16,197 nucleotides of DNA from Bacteroidetes bacterium UBA4009 (GCA_002384205.1 DGBH01000033.1:1-16197); one strand, 5' to 3'. Shown: positions 1 to 7,380, numbered from the stretch's first letter. Notes: generated by a model not told the origin, from the sequence alone. A program made the numbers and translations.

Positions 1-2
1 GT

Positions 3-83
3 TCATCGTCTAGTGCAACACCGAGTCGAAGTTCATCACCCTCAACAAGTTCATCTAGCAGCTCTGGTGGTCGAAGAAGATAA
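3..83 (+). CDS. C-terminal tail of a serine-rich protein (5' partial)
   Basis: Reading frame 3 is open from the window edge to a TAA at 81-83 and encodes 26 residues made mostly of Ser, with Pro, Thr and Gly, ending in GGRRR. The octamer AGTTCATC occurs twice and the related GTTCATC opens the window, so the tail looks like a low-complexity extension. The other two forward frames either stop or run on into non-coding sequence, so frame 3 is the best choice. I cannot identify the protein: no folded domain is visible. It sits 38 nt upstream of a FadL-like gene on the same strand and could be co-transcribed with it. Confidence 0.5.
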   Translation, partial: SSSSATPSRSSSPSTSSSSSSGGRRR

Positions 84-121
84 TATCATTTACCCAATTT
101 ATTTTTTTTTAAAAACACAAT

Positions 122-1609
122 ATGAAAAACAAAATAATTTATACAGCTGTACTGTGCGCTTTTACTACTGTGGGCTTAGCTCAAAGTGATGTTGATGCTC
201 TTAGATATTCAAATACTCCGGCGTTGGGGACAACCGCAAGGTCAATAGGTCTAGTAGGAGCGGTCGGAGCTCTTGGCGCTGACCCTTCTGTTGTGCAGTC
301 TAATCCCGCAGGCTTGGCGCAATACAAAACCAATATATTTGATTTTTCACTGGGCACTAATACTCAAAAAAATCAGTCTAGTTATTTGAATGCCCTAAAA
401 AAGAATAGTAGCACATTTAACCCTGAATTTAGTGGTGTAAATTTAATTTTTACGGAAAGAAAAATAAAAAGAGGCAATCCGACCACTACAGGCTGGGTAA
501 ATGTAAATTTTCAGTTAGGGTACAACAGAAGTGCATCGTTCAATAGGAATATGAGCTTTAAGGGGGTTAGTAATAATTCATATACCGATTATGTAGCCAG
601 CTTTGTAAAAGGACTGGACTACAGTGCCTTAGAGTCTAATCAAGAACAACAAGATCAAGGGTATTACTACTTTGAAAATATGTTTTGGTACACGTATTTG
701 ATTGATTCAAGTAGTAATAAAAATTATGTCCCTACCTACGATAAAGCGTTAGGAGGCATCGGTCAACGAGGACAAATAGCCTCTCAAGGAGGCATGAACG
801 AGTTCAATATAGCGTATGCCGCAAACTATGAACATAAATTATATTTAGGTGTGGCCATAAATTTGAGCAATGTGAATTATTCTGAAAAGAATACTTTCTA
901 TGAGACAGACAATCCACTTACTGGGAATAATTGGAATAGTTTTGAGTTTTCGAGAAATCTTCAAACTTCGGGTTATGGTGTGGGCGGAAGACTTGGTATT
1001 ATTTTTAGACCAAATGCTCATTTGCGGGTTGGAGGCACTTTACATACTCCAACCAAACTCATGTTAAAGGATAATTATAGCGATGCGCTGAGCGTCCAAT
1101 ACGATGACGGAGGTTCGGAAGATTTAAAAACCATTGAAAAGAAATTTAGCTATAGTGTTGTGACTCCTACAAAATATGGTTTACAAGCAGCTTACCTTTT
1201 TGATAAAAAGGGTTTTATTTCTGCAGAGATAGAATCGATAGACTATAGCCTGATGAATCTTTCTTCTGATGCTACTCTATTCGAAGATGTGAATGATAAT
1301 ATCGCTACCAAATATTCTAATACTACCAATCTCAAAGTGGGGGCAGAATATGTGCTGAATAGTTTTAGGCTTAGAACTGGCTTTGCAACAATTGGTAATC
1401 CTCTCGCCAGTGGCAGTGAGTATAGTCGACGAATAGTAAGTGGCGGTTTTGGAATACAAGAGAAACGATGGGCGTTAGACGTTGGAATGTCTAAGGATAT
1501 AGTTAGCGACGTCTATGTTCCCTATACTATACCTGGTATTACGTCTCAGGGTGTTTCAAACTCTTTACTGGGCACTCGGTTAATGGTGACGGTAACCAAT
1601 AAATTCTAG
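122..1609 (+). CDS. OmpP1/FadL-like outer-membrane protein
   Basis: This is a predicted outer-membrane beta-barrel of 495 residues, probably a hydrophobic-compound transporter of the OmpP1/FadL/TodX type; Bacteroidota members are often mislabelled hemin receptor. A signal peptide (residues 1-20, ending GLA before Gln21) is followed by the N-terminal family signature: ALRYS, GTTARSIG, GALGADPS and the NPAGL motif at 61-65. In FadL proteins this region forms the hatch that plugs the barrel. The rest has alternating polar and aromatic beta-strand patterns with Asn/Ser/Gly-rich loops, and the chain ends in Phe, as usual for Bam-inserted barrels. The substrate cannot be deduced. The Smr gene begins 12 nt downstream, so the two are probably co-transcribed. 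No TAnnTTTG promoter core is visible in the 38 nt upstream. Confidence 0.85.
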   Translation: MKNKIIYTAVLCAFTTVGLAQSDVDALRYSNTPALGTTARSIGLVGAVGALGADPSVVQSNPAGLAQYKTNIFDFSLGTNTQKNQSSYLNALKKNSSTFNPEFSGVNLIFTERKIKRGNPTTTGWVNVNFQLGYNRSASFNRNMSFKGVSNNSYTDYVASFVKGLDYSALESNQEQQDQGYYYFENMFWYTYLIDSSSNKNYVPTYDKALGGIGQRGQIASQGGMNEFNIAYAANYEHKLYLGVAINLSNVNYSEKNTFYETDNPLTGNNWNSFEFSRNLQTSGYGVGGRLGIIFRPNAHLRVGGTLHTPTKLMLKDNYSDALSVQYDDGGSEDLKTIEKKFSYSVVTPTKYGLQAAYLFDKKGFISAEIESIDYSLMNLSSDATLFEDVNDNIATKYSNTTNLKVGAEYVLNSFRLRTGFATIGNPLASGSEYSRRIVSGGFGIQEKRWALDVGMSKDIVSDVYVPYTIPGITSQGVSNSLLGTRLMVTVTNKF

Positions 1610-1621
1610 TATGTTTGTGCA

Positions 1622-2017
1622 ATGGATGAACAAAAGCCTATTGATGTTAACTTATTGAAGCGCATGATGTTAGGAGATTTTTCGGCATCATCATCAGAAG
1701 GGATGTTGTCTTCCAAAGAAATACATAAATCCAACTCGCCACAGCGCAAGGTAGAGTTAGATTTGCACTTTGAAAAACTCTATCCTACTAAAAATAATAT
1801 TCCTCCGGGAGAAAAATTAAAACTTCAATTAGAGGAATTTTCTCAATTTTTAAAGGATCTTAAAAAGAAGAATATTCGTATTGCGTATGTTATTGTAGGT
1901 AAGGGTGAAGGTGTGCTTAGAGCGGAGGTAAAAAAAGTATTACTACAAAATAAAATTCATTATTCCGAAGTTGCAGAAGCGCCTTATTTTGGAAATGCTA
2001 TAAAAATTAGCAGCTAA
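1622..2017 (+). CDS. Stand-alone Smr-domain protein
   Basis: A 131-residue cytoplasmic protein. Residues 1-40 are a low-complexity, Ser-rich leader that is probably unstructured. Residues 43-131 match the Smr (small MutS-related) fold: the entry motif ELDLH at 45-49, an amphipathic helix at about 64-82, then VGKGEGVLR at 92-100 and a closing strand YFGNAIKI at 122-129. Smr domains are known as nucleic-acid nicking or RNA-cleaving modules, found alone, on MutS2, or in Bacteroidota fused to a DUF2027 region. Here the His that normally opens the HGxGxGxLR motif is Val92, while the LDxH motif is intact. The gene lies 12 nt after the FadL-like gene and is convergent with rsfS. Its biological role is unknown. 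Assignment to Smr is fairly secure; nuclease activity is not. Confidence 0.75.
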   Translation: MDEQKPIDVNLLKRMMLGDFSASSSEGMLSSKEIHKSNSPQRKVELDLHFEKLYPTKNNIPPGEKLKLQLEEFSQFLKDLKKKNIRIAYVIVGKGEGVLRAEVKKVLLQNKIHYSEVAEAPYFGNAIKISS

Positions 2018-2076
2018 TAAAGTAGGAATATCAGAACTGCGAGTGGTGTAATGGATAGTATGAAAAAGACGTAGTT

Positions 2077-2448
2077 CTAATCTAAATCTTCATAGTTGGT
2101 GAATTTTCCATCGTGCCAGATGTCTTCAATTTCGTAAAAATCACGGACCTCTTTCTGAAAAACATGTACTACAATATTTACGTAGTCTAACAGCACCCAT
2201 TTATTTTGTCCTTGACCCTCACGGCTATGTGGCTTTTCTTTTAATGCTTCTCTAGCTTCATCCTCAACGCTATCTGCGATTGCTTTTACTTGACGGTCAC
2301 TATCTCCGTGGCAAATTATAAAATAGTCTGCGGCAGCTTCATTAATTTTTCTAAGATCAATTTTTACAATGTTCTTAGCTTTTTTGTCTTGCATGCCCTT
2401 TATGATTACTTCTACAAGTACATCGTCTGCCTTCACGGTTTTTGCCAT
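2077..2448 (-). CDS. rsfS: Ribosome silencing factor RsfS (Iojap family)
   Basis: RsfS binds ribosomal protein uL14 on the 50S subunit and blocks joining of the 30S subunit, reducing translation under nutrient limitation. The 123-residue length is normal for the family. Diagnostic blocks are ADYFIICHGDSDRQV (about 40-54), the HSREGQGQNKWVLLDY region (75-89), VVHVF (93-97) and the C-terminal YEIEDIWHDG (105-114). Translation starts at ATG 2446-2448, about 15 nt after the predicted start of transcription from a TAATTTTG core at 2469-2476. The gene is divergent from birA and convergent with the Smr gene, so it appears monocistronic here. No convincing terminator separates it from the Smr gene in the 59 nt between the two stops. 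Confidence 0.95.
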   Translation of the reverse strand: MAKTVKADDVLVEVIIKGMQDKKAKNIVKIDLRKINEAAADYFIICHGDSDRQVKAIADSVEDEAREALKEKPHSREGQGQNKWVLLDYVNIVVHVFQKEVRDFYEIEDIWHDGKFTNYEDLD

Positions 2449-2457
2449 TTATTGAGA

Positions 2458-2465
2458 TAACTTTG
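2458..2465 (+). promoter_or_regulatory. Predicted -7 promoter element for birA operon
   Basis: TAACTTTG is an exact match to the Bacteroidota sigma-factor -7 consensus TAnnTTTG. It would start transcription near 2470-2473 and give birA a leader of about 55-60 nt. A TTTG at 2441-2444 lies upstream, but its spacing of 13 nt is shorter than the usual 17-23, so the -33 part is weak. Assigned by motif and position only. Confidence 0.45.
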
Positions 2466-2468
2466 CTG

Positions 2469-2476
2469 CAAAATTA
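2469..2476 (-). promoter_or_regulatory. Predicted -7 promoter element for rsfS
   Basis: Read on the - strand, this is TAATTTTG, an exact match to the Bacteroidota -7 consensus TAnnTTTG. Transcription would start near 2462-2464, leaving a leader of about 15 nt before the rsfS ATG, which is a typical distance. No good -33 TTG was found at 17-23 nt. The element lies only 3 nt from the opposing birA core at 2458-2465. Confidence 0.45.
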
Positions 2477-2527
2477 GGCGAATATGTGCAATACAGCACT
2501 ACCTATAATAAAGAGTAACTTATTATC

Positions 2528-3244
2528 TTGCAGCAGTATAACATTCATTTTGTACACGAAGTAGATTCCACCAATTCGTATCTCAAAGAATTATTGAGAA
2601 CACAAAACTTGGTATCTCCATTTGCTGTATTCGCAGGCAAACAAACAGCCGGGAGGGGACAACGTGAAAATACATGGCAAAGCGAGCCCTTTGCCAATAT
2701 GCTATCTAGCTTTTTGGTCAAAAATGTAGGCACGGTATCTGATCTCTCAAAACTGAATAATGCCGCGGTACTAGCGGTTGTTCAAGCATTGCAGGGTATA
2801 GGCCTCACACATATTCAGGTAAAATGGCCAAATGATGTGTACGTAAATGACCTGAAAATTGCGGGGATATTGATCGAAAATACTTTTTCAAACGGGGTTA
2901 TAATAAATACTATTGTGGGCATCGGACTTAATGTAAATCAGCTTAATTTTAACGGAATAGAAGCGACATCTATAAGACGAGAGTTGCATAATAAGACTGA
3001 AGTTACGGATGTAATGCATAGCGTATATGACGCTTTTTATCATTTTCTAATTCAATCCAGTAGCATCTTGCTAATGGGAGTTAACGAAGTACTCTACAAA
3101 AAAAATGAAAATGTAACATTTGCAAGCAAAGACCGTTCAGAAGTCTATATGGTGCATGCTATTATGGCGAACGGAAATTTAAAAGTAAGTCAAAACGGAA
3201 ATCTACTTGAATTAGAGCATCACATCACAAAATGGATAAAATGA
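2528..3244 (+). CDS. birA: Biotin--[acetyl-CoA-carboxylase] ligase (BirA, class I)
   Basis: The enzyme activates biotin with ATP to biotinyl-AMP and attaches it to the biotin carboxyl carrier protein, supporting acetyl-CoA carboxylase and fatty acid synthesis. It has 238 residues and no N-terminal HTH domain, so it is a class I ligase and not a DNA-binding repressor of the E. coli type. Visible motifs are DSTN (13-16), the biotinyl-AMP loop GRGQRENTW (42-50), KWPND (99-103), KIAGILIEN (110-118) and GIGLNVN (131-137), with a small C-terminal SH3-like region from about 190. The start must lie in 2519-2530 because TAA at 2516-2518 is in frame. TTG at 2528 is the best choice and places the DSTN motif at the usual distance, so the gene uses a rare start. 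Its TGA overlaps the coaX ATG. Confidence 0.93.
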   Translation: MQQYNIHFVHEVDSTNSYLKELLRTQNLVSPFAVFAGKQTAGRGQRENTWQSEPFANMLSSFLVKNVGTVSDLSKLNNAAVLAVVQALQGIGLTHIQVKWPNDVYVNDLKIAGILIENTFSNGVIINTIVGIGLNVNQLNFNGIEATSIRRELHNKTEVTDVMHSVYDAFYHFLIQSSSILLMGVNEVLYKKNENVTFASKDRSEVYMVHAIMANGNLKVSQNGNLLELEHHITKWIK

Positions 3245-3957
3245 ATCTTTGTATAGACATAGGGAATACCAGCACCAAAGCGGCCCTATACCAGGATAGC
3301 CAAGAAATAAGGTATTTAAAACCTTTCTCGCTTGACACCTATAAAGAACTTGAAAAAGAGTTCAATCTCCTGCAAGTGTTGGTTTGCAAAACAGGTGAGA
3401 ATGTAGAATTAGAAGCATATATCCTAGAAACAAAAGGCGAATCAGTATTCTTGAACCAGGAAACGAAGCTGCCAATATCGCTCAATTACAAGACGCCACA
3501 TACGTTAGGTCGAGATAGAATTGCAACTGCGGTGGCTGCTCATTACTTGGATAAAGAGGCCACTTGGTTGGTCATAGATTTAGGTACATGTCTTACACTA
3601 GATTTAGTTTATAAAGGATGTTTTGAGGGAGGACTGATATCTCCAGGCGTGAATATGAGACTTAAAGCAATGAATCAATTTACTGCCGGTTTACCATTAG
3701 TGGAATATGATTACAATGTAACCTTCCCAGGAAAGAATACATCAGAATCTCTGCAAGTGGGAGTATGCAGAGGAATCGAATATGAAATAAATGGGCACAT
3801 TGGTCAACTCAATGCACGTTATGAGCACTTAAGAGTAGTTGATTGCAGTAGTATTCAGTTACATTTTGTTAAAGAGGTTAAAAATAAGATATTCGCACGC
3901 CCAAAATTAGTTTTAGAGGGGTTAAATCACATCATTGAATACAATGCTAAAAAATAA
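3241..3957 (+). CDS. coaX: Type III pantothenate kinase CoaX
   Basis: CoaX phosphorylates pantothenate with ATP, the first step of coenzyme A synthesis. The fold is ASKHA (acetate kinase/Hsp70-like). From the chosen start the protein has 238 residues: DIGNT (6-10) is the phosphate-1 loop, GRDRIA (90-95) belongs to the pantothenate site, DLGTCLTLD (113-121) is the second phosphate motif, GGLISPG (130-136) follows, and LVLEGL (223-228) is near the C terminus. An in-frame ATG at 3232 would add MDK. I prefer 3241 because it puts DIGNT at the family position and makes the classic ATGA overlap with the birA stop, implying translational coupling. The pairing with birA groups two acyl-metabolism cofactor genes. 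The next gene begins inside this one, 14 nt before its stop codon ends. Confidence 0.95.
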   Translation: MNLCIDIGNTSTKAALYQDSQEIRYLKPFSLDTYKELEKEFNLLQVLVCKTGENVELEAYILETKGESVFLNQETKLPISLNYKTPHTLGRDRIATAVAAHYLDKEATWLVIDLGTCLTLDLVYKGCFEGGLISPGVNMRLKAMNQFTAGLPLVEYDYNVTFPGKNTSESLQVGVCRGIEYEINGHIGQLNARYEHLRVVDCSSIQLHFVKEVKNKIFARPKLVLEGLNHIIEYNAKK

Positions 3958-5272
3958 AAGTTATTGGACTATCCTATTGGTATTAGTGTCAGTAAGTAGT
4001 TTCGGGCAGTTAGGTACTTCGTCTCCATACAGTTTTGCTGGGCTAGGAGAATTAAAACAAAACGGTTTTACGCAGCATGCAGCAACAGGAGGCGCTTCTA
4101 TAGCACAACAGAGTGAAAACTCGTTTACCCCGAATAACCCGGCTAGTTTGGCAAGCTTAAAGTATACTGTTTTTGATATTGGTGCCTACATGAGTAAGGG
4201 TAGGTTGTCTACAGAAAGCGAAAGTGCAAATACCCGCACAGGAAATCTTAGTCACTTTGCGATGGCGTTCCCTTTTGAAACCAAAAGAAAAATGGCGATG
4301 AGTTTTGGTTTAAATCAATACAGTGATGTCGGGTACGAGATAGAAAATAGATTTAATAATGACACGCCTTCGTACTATAATATACTGAGAGGTAATGGAG
4401 GTATACATAGATTATTTTTAGGCTATGGCGTTCAGCCTATTAAAGGGTTAAATATTGGAGCAAGTGTTAATTATAATTTTGGTAGTATACAGTCGGCTTA
4501 TGCTAAAATATATCCCAATACAGATGCTCGTTTCAGCTTCATTGATGAAACATTCTTTGCTTACGAAGGGTTTGATTTAGATTTAGGTGCTCAATATACT
4601 GTATATGATTCTATACGATTGGCTCGCAAGAAAAGTGTAACCTTGAAGCATACATTAGCAGGTGCATTTAATACAAGATCAAATCTGAACGGAGAAGGAT
4701 ACAGGTATTCTGAAACCTTTTACGGAGGGGATTTTGATGCCGGAGACCCGAGTACTATAGACACTATATACTATGCTGACAATCTTAAGAATGTTAATCA
4801 GAAACCTTTAAGTTTCAGTTTAGGGTATACGGTGAGTCATGGGAATAAGTGGTCTCTGTCTGCGGAAATGGAGAGAAGCATGTGGTCAACGATTGCACCT
4901 AGAGATTCTATTTCATACCGAAATAATGAGCGATACTCTTTGGGTTTTAGCATTGTGCCAAGACCGAAATATGAAGAAAAAGGAGATTTCTTTGGGAAAG
5001 TGCGATACAGTGCAGGATTACGTTATGAAAACTTATATTATGTCTTTAACAATACGCCATCGACTGAGCTTGGCATAAGTTTTGGACTAGGGTTACCGAT
5101 TGTTAAGTCTGTTAGAATAGTAGAAGAAAAAGTAGCTATCGTAAGTACTATTAATATTACATTAGAATATATAAAAAGAGGCTCTACAGGGTTAATACAA
5201 GAAGATTATTTTAAAATAGGATTAGGATTAAATTTAAATGACAAATGGTTTACAAAAAGGAAATATTATTAA
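3944..5272 (+). CDS. Putative outer-membrane beta-barrel protein
   Basis: A 442-residue exported protein with a signal peptide at residues 1-22 (hydrophobic core TILLVLVSVSSF, then GQ). The mature start has the TSSPYSFAGLGE block that I associate with a Bacteroidota outer-membrane family (usually SSPYSRFGIGD), followed by NNPASLASL, similar to the NPA motif of FadL-like barrels. The remainder shows repeated amphipathic strands such as FSLGYTV, YSAGLRYE and GISFGLGLP. The chain ends with basic and Tyr residues and not with the usual terminal Phe. An in-frame TTG lies at 3935; ATG 3944 gives the cleaner signal peptide. It overlaps the coaX stop by 14 nt and is followed by a secreted TPR gene and lptC, so a role in envelope assembly or transport is a reasonable inference. 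Substrate and partners are unknown. Confidence 0.7.
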   Translation: MLKNKSYWTILLVLVSVSSFGQLGTSSPYSFAGLGELKQNGFTQHAATGGASIAQQSENSFTPNNPASLASLKYTVFDIGAYMSKGRLSTESESANTRTGNLSHFAMAFPFETKRKMAMSFGLNQYSDVGYEIENRFNNDTPSYYNILRGNGGIHRLFLGYGVQPIKGLNIGASVNYNFGSIQSAYAKIYPNTDARFSFIDETFFAYEGFDLDLGAQYTVYDSIRLARKKSVTLKHTLAGAFNTRSNLNGEGYRYSETFYGGDFDAGDPSTIDTIYYADNLKNVNQKPLSFSLGYTVSHGNKWSLSAEMERSMWSTIAPRDSISYRNNERYSLGFSIVPRPKYEEKGDFFGKVRYSAGLRYENLYYVFNNTPSTELGISFGLGLPIVKSVRIVEEKVAIVSTINITLEYIKRGSTGLIQEDYFKIGLGLNLNDKWFTKRKYY

Positions 5273-5283
5273 GAATAGGTGAA

Positions 5284-6657
5284 ATGAAGAAGTATTTATT
5301 GATTATACTGATGGCTTTTGTGGGGTTCACCGCAATGGCTCAAGATGAAGATGAAAATGGCGGAGAAAATACTGTTGCTCCGGCGTGTGTAAATAAATGG
5401 GGTAATGATAGTGTTGAAACTGCAAAACAATTATCTTTATTCAATCAGTATTACCAAGAGAAAAAATATGTGGAAGCATTTCCATACTGGGAGTATCTTT
5501 TTATAAATGCACCGTGTATTCAAAAACGTATTATGTATGCGGGACCGTTTATTATAAAAAAAGTATTAAGGGAAGATGCATATAAAGCTCGTTTTGAAGG
5601 CTTAGTGGATACATTACTCATGAGTGAGGATATGCGAATTGAGTTTTTTGGTCAGGAAGGTTATGTTCTTGCTAAAAAAGCAGATGATATGGCTAAACTG
5701 GCACCCAAGAGAAGAGCTGAAGCTTTAGCGATTTTTTCTAAATCTATACAATTAGAAGGAGATAATACTAAGGATGATGTGCCCGCGGATTATATTTATG
5801 CGGGTGTTAAGGAATACGTAAAAGAGAAACTTACCCTTGATCAGTTATTCCTTATCCTAGATGAGATAACGCCTGTGATAGACAATAACATAGCAAAATA
5901 TAATGCAGCTGGCGTAAGTGCCAAAGACTCAGCGCTAGGAGTAAAATGGTTATCGACCCAAGAAGCGGTAATTGGAATGATGAAACCTTATTTGAGTTGT
6001 GATAAACTTACAGAGTTAAAGCAGCCTGCTTTTGTGGCTAACAAAACCAATGTGGATTGGTTGAAAAGTACTGTTAAATTATTAGATCGTGGTGGATGCG
6101 AGAGTTCAGATTTTTACTTGCAATGCTCTGAAGTATTATTCGGTTTAGAGCCTAGCAGTGCAGCTGCTCTTTCTTTAGCTAAATCATTTGGTAAGCAAGG
6201 AGATGATCGTAAAGCTACCAGTTATTATAACAAGGCAGCTGATCTAGCTTCAAGTGATGAAGAACGTTATGATATTTATATTAAACTTGCCAAGACAGCA
6301 AAAAATAACGGCCAATATTCTTCTGTAAGAGATTATGCTAGAAAAGCAATAGGTGTAAATCCAAACAGCGGAGAGGCGTATATACTTATTGGGGATGCCT
6401 ATTCTGCAAGTGCCGCAAGTTGTGGTACGGGAGACTTAGGAAGAGGCGGAGTGTACTTAGTAGCTGCTGATAAATATATGAAAGCAAGAAGTGTAGACGG
6501 TTCTGTAGCTTCGGAAGCTAATTCAAAGATTGCAAATATTTCAGGGTCTTTTCCTGATAAGCAAACTGCTTTCTTTAAGGGTGTCATCGTTGGTTCTTCT
6601 TACACAGTTGGATGTTGGATTGGTGAGAGTACAACGGTTAGATTTAATGGGGAGTAA
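5284..6657 (+). CDS. Secreted TPR protein, Bacteroidota-specific family
   Basis: A 457-residue exported protein. Translation from ATG 5284 gives a clean signal peptide (MKKYLLIILMAFVGFTAMA, then Gln20); an in-frame ATG at 5245 would place 13 charged residues before it and overlap the previous gene, so I reject it. The mature chain is helical: an N-terminal repeat around residues 52-76 (FNQYYQEKKYVEAFPYWEYL) and a C-terminal group of TPR-like helices at about 290-385. The end has a distinctive block, SYTVGCWIGESTTVRF, that I recall from Bacteroidota homologues beside lptC (memory, not a search). Several Cys (35, 78 and others) could form disulfides in the periplasm. Probable scaffold for envelope proteins. 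It begins 11 nt after the barrel gene and ends 27 nt before lptC. Confidence 0.75.
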   Translation: MKKYLLIILMAFVGFTAMAQDEDENGGENTVAPACVNKWGNDSVETAKQLSLFNQYYQEKKYVEAFPYWEYLFINAPCIQKRIMYAGPFIIKKVLREDAYKARFEGLVDTLLMSEDMRIEFFGQEGYVLAKKADDMAKLAPKRRAEALAIFSKSIQLEGDNTKDDVPADYIYAGVKEYVKEKLTLDQLFLILDEITPVIDNNIAKYNAAGVSAKDSALGVKWLSTQEAVIGMMKPYLSCDKLTELKQPAFVANKTNVDWLKSTVKLLDRGGCESSDFYLQCSEVLFGLEPSSAAALSLAKSFGKQGDDRKATSYYNKAADLASSDEERYDIYIKLAKTAKNNGQYSSVRDYARKAIGVNPNSGEAYILIGDAYSASAASCGTGDLGRGGVYLVAADKYMKARSVDGSVASEANSKIANISGSFPDKQTAFFKGVIVGSSYTVGCWIGESTTVRFNGE

Positions 6658-6684
6658 TTCCTAGTGAACGTTACTAGAAAAAAT

Positions 6685-7266
6685 ATGAGAAAAGCGGCAG
6701 TACTTATTACTGCCGCTTTTTTGGTTTCTTGCGACAAGAGCGGCCAAACTGTACAGGAATTATCGAAGCTCAACAAGCAACGAGACAGCCTCACGGTAGA
6801 AGTCGCTAATGATGTAAAAATAATATACACCGATGATGCCATCTTACGAGCCAAAATAGCAGCTCCTGTGATGAAACGATTCCCGGATAAAAATAATCCT
6901 CGCATGGAAATGCCTAAAGGGGTGAAAGCAAATTTCTTTGACGAGTTTGGCGAGATACAAAGTTCCCTAACCGCCAGATATGCTATGCACTATGAGCGAG
7001 ATGACAGAATAGAAATTCGTGATAGCGTGGTGGTAATCAATAAAAACGATGAGGAGATAAAAACAGACGAACTTATTTGGGATAAGAAAAAACGCACCGT
7101 AACCTCTGATAAACCTGTTAGGGTACGCATACGAAACGAAAAAATAATAAAAGCGGAAGGCTTTGAAAGTGACGAAACTTTTATGAATTACAAACTTAAG
7201 AAGGTTACAGGTATAGTATATTTGGACGAAGAAATAGAGCCACAGCAACCTGAGCTGATAGAATAG
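6685..7266 (+). CDS. lptC: LPS export lipoprotein LptC
   Basis: LptC is the bitopic or lipoprotein component that passes lipopolysaccharide from the inner-membrane LptBFG transporter to LptA across the periplasm. The 193-residue length fits the family. Residues 1-16 form a lipoprotein signal ending LVSC with Cys16 as the lipidated residue; Bacteroidota LptC proteins are often lipoproteins. The mature part has the LptC/LptA beta-jellyroll pattern: AKIAAPVMKRF, GVKANFFDEFGEIQSSLTARYA, IEIRDSVVVIN, IKTDELIWDKKKRTVTSDKPV and ITGI-like closing strands. An in-frame GTG at 6664 would add MNVTRKN; ATG 6685 gives the better signal peptide. The first codons overlap a perfect terminator hairpin (6690-6722), so expression may depend on readthrough from the TPR gene. 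Confidence 0.9.
   Translation: MRKAAVLITAAFLVSCDKSGQTVQELSKLNKQRDSLTVEVANDVKIIYTDDAILRAKIAAPVMKRFPDKNNPRMEMPKGVKANFFDEFGEIQSSLTARYAMHYERDDRIEIRDSVVVINKNDEEIKTDELIWDKKKRTVTSDKPVRVRIRNEKIIKAEGFESDETFMNYKLKKVTGIVYLDEEIEPQQPELIE
6690..6722 (+). terminator. Intrinsic terminator hairpin inside lptC 5' codons
   Basis: AAAAGCGGCAGTA (6690-6702) and TACTGCCGCTTTT (6708-6720) form a perfect 13-bp stem with a 5-nt loop CTTAT, and the T run continues to 6722 (six T). The GC-rich core followed by a U tract is the textbook shape of a Rho-independent terminator. The A tract on the left arm makes it symmetrical. It starts 3 nt after the lptC ATG and lies wholly within the codons for the signal peptide, 33 nt after the stop of the upstream TPR gene. 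It could end the birA-to-TPR transcript, attenuate lptC, or both. Confidence 0.75.
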
Positions 7267-7380
7267 TAAAGATATAATGTTTAATGAAAAAAAGTAAAAA
7301 AAGTATAACTAGCAATGCTTTCATTCTGATTTACACAAAGTCATACAGCCTAAATCCTATCTCTTAAATCAACAACAAAA

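Noticed and set aside
2032..2077. AGAACT...AGTTCT inverted repeat between the Smr gene and rsfS
   Set aside because: Six pairs around a loop of about 34 nt with no T run; too weak to call a terminator.
4839..5078. A + strand frame nested in the second barrel gene
   Set aside because: It sits in another frame of a gene with a consistent strand pattern and has no start context or domain.
6399..6905. Two - strand open frames over the TPR end and lptC
   Set aside because: They lie antisense to genes with clear signal peptides and families, have no recognisable domain, and follow from the codon structure of the + strand genes.
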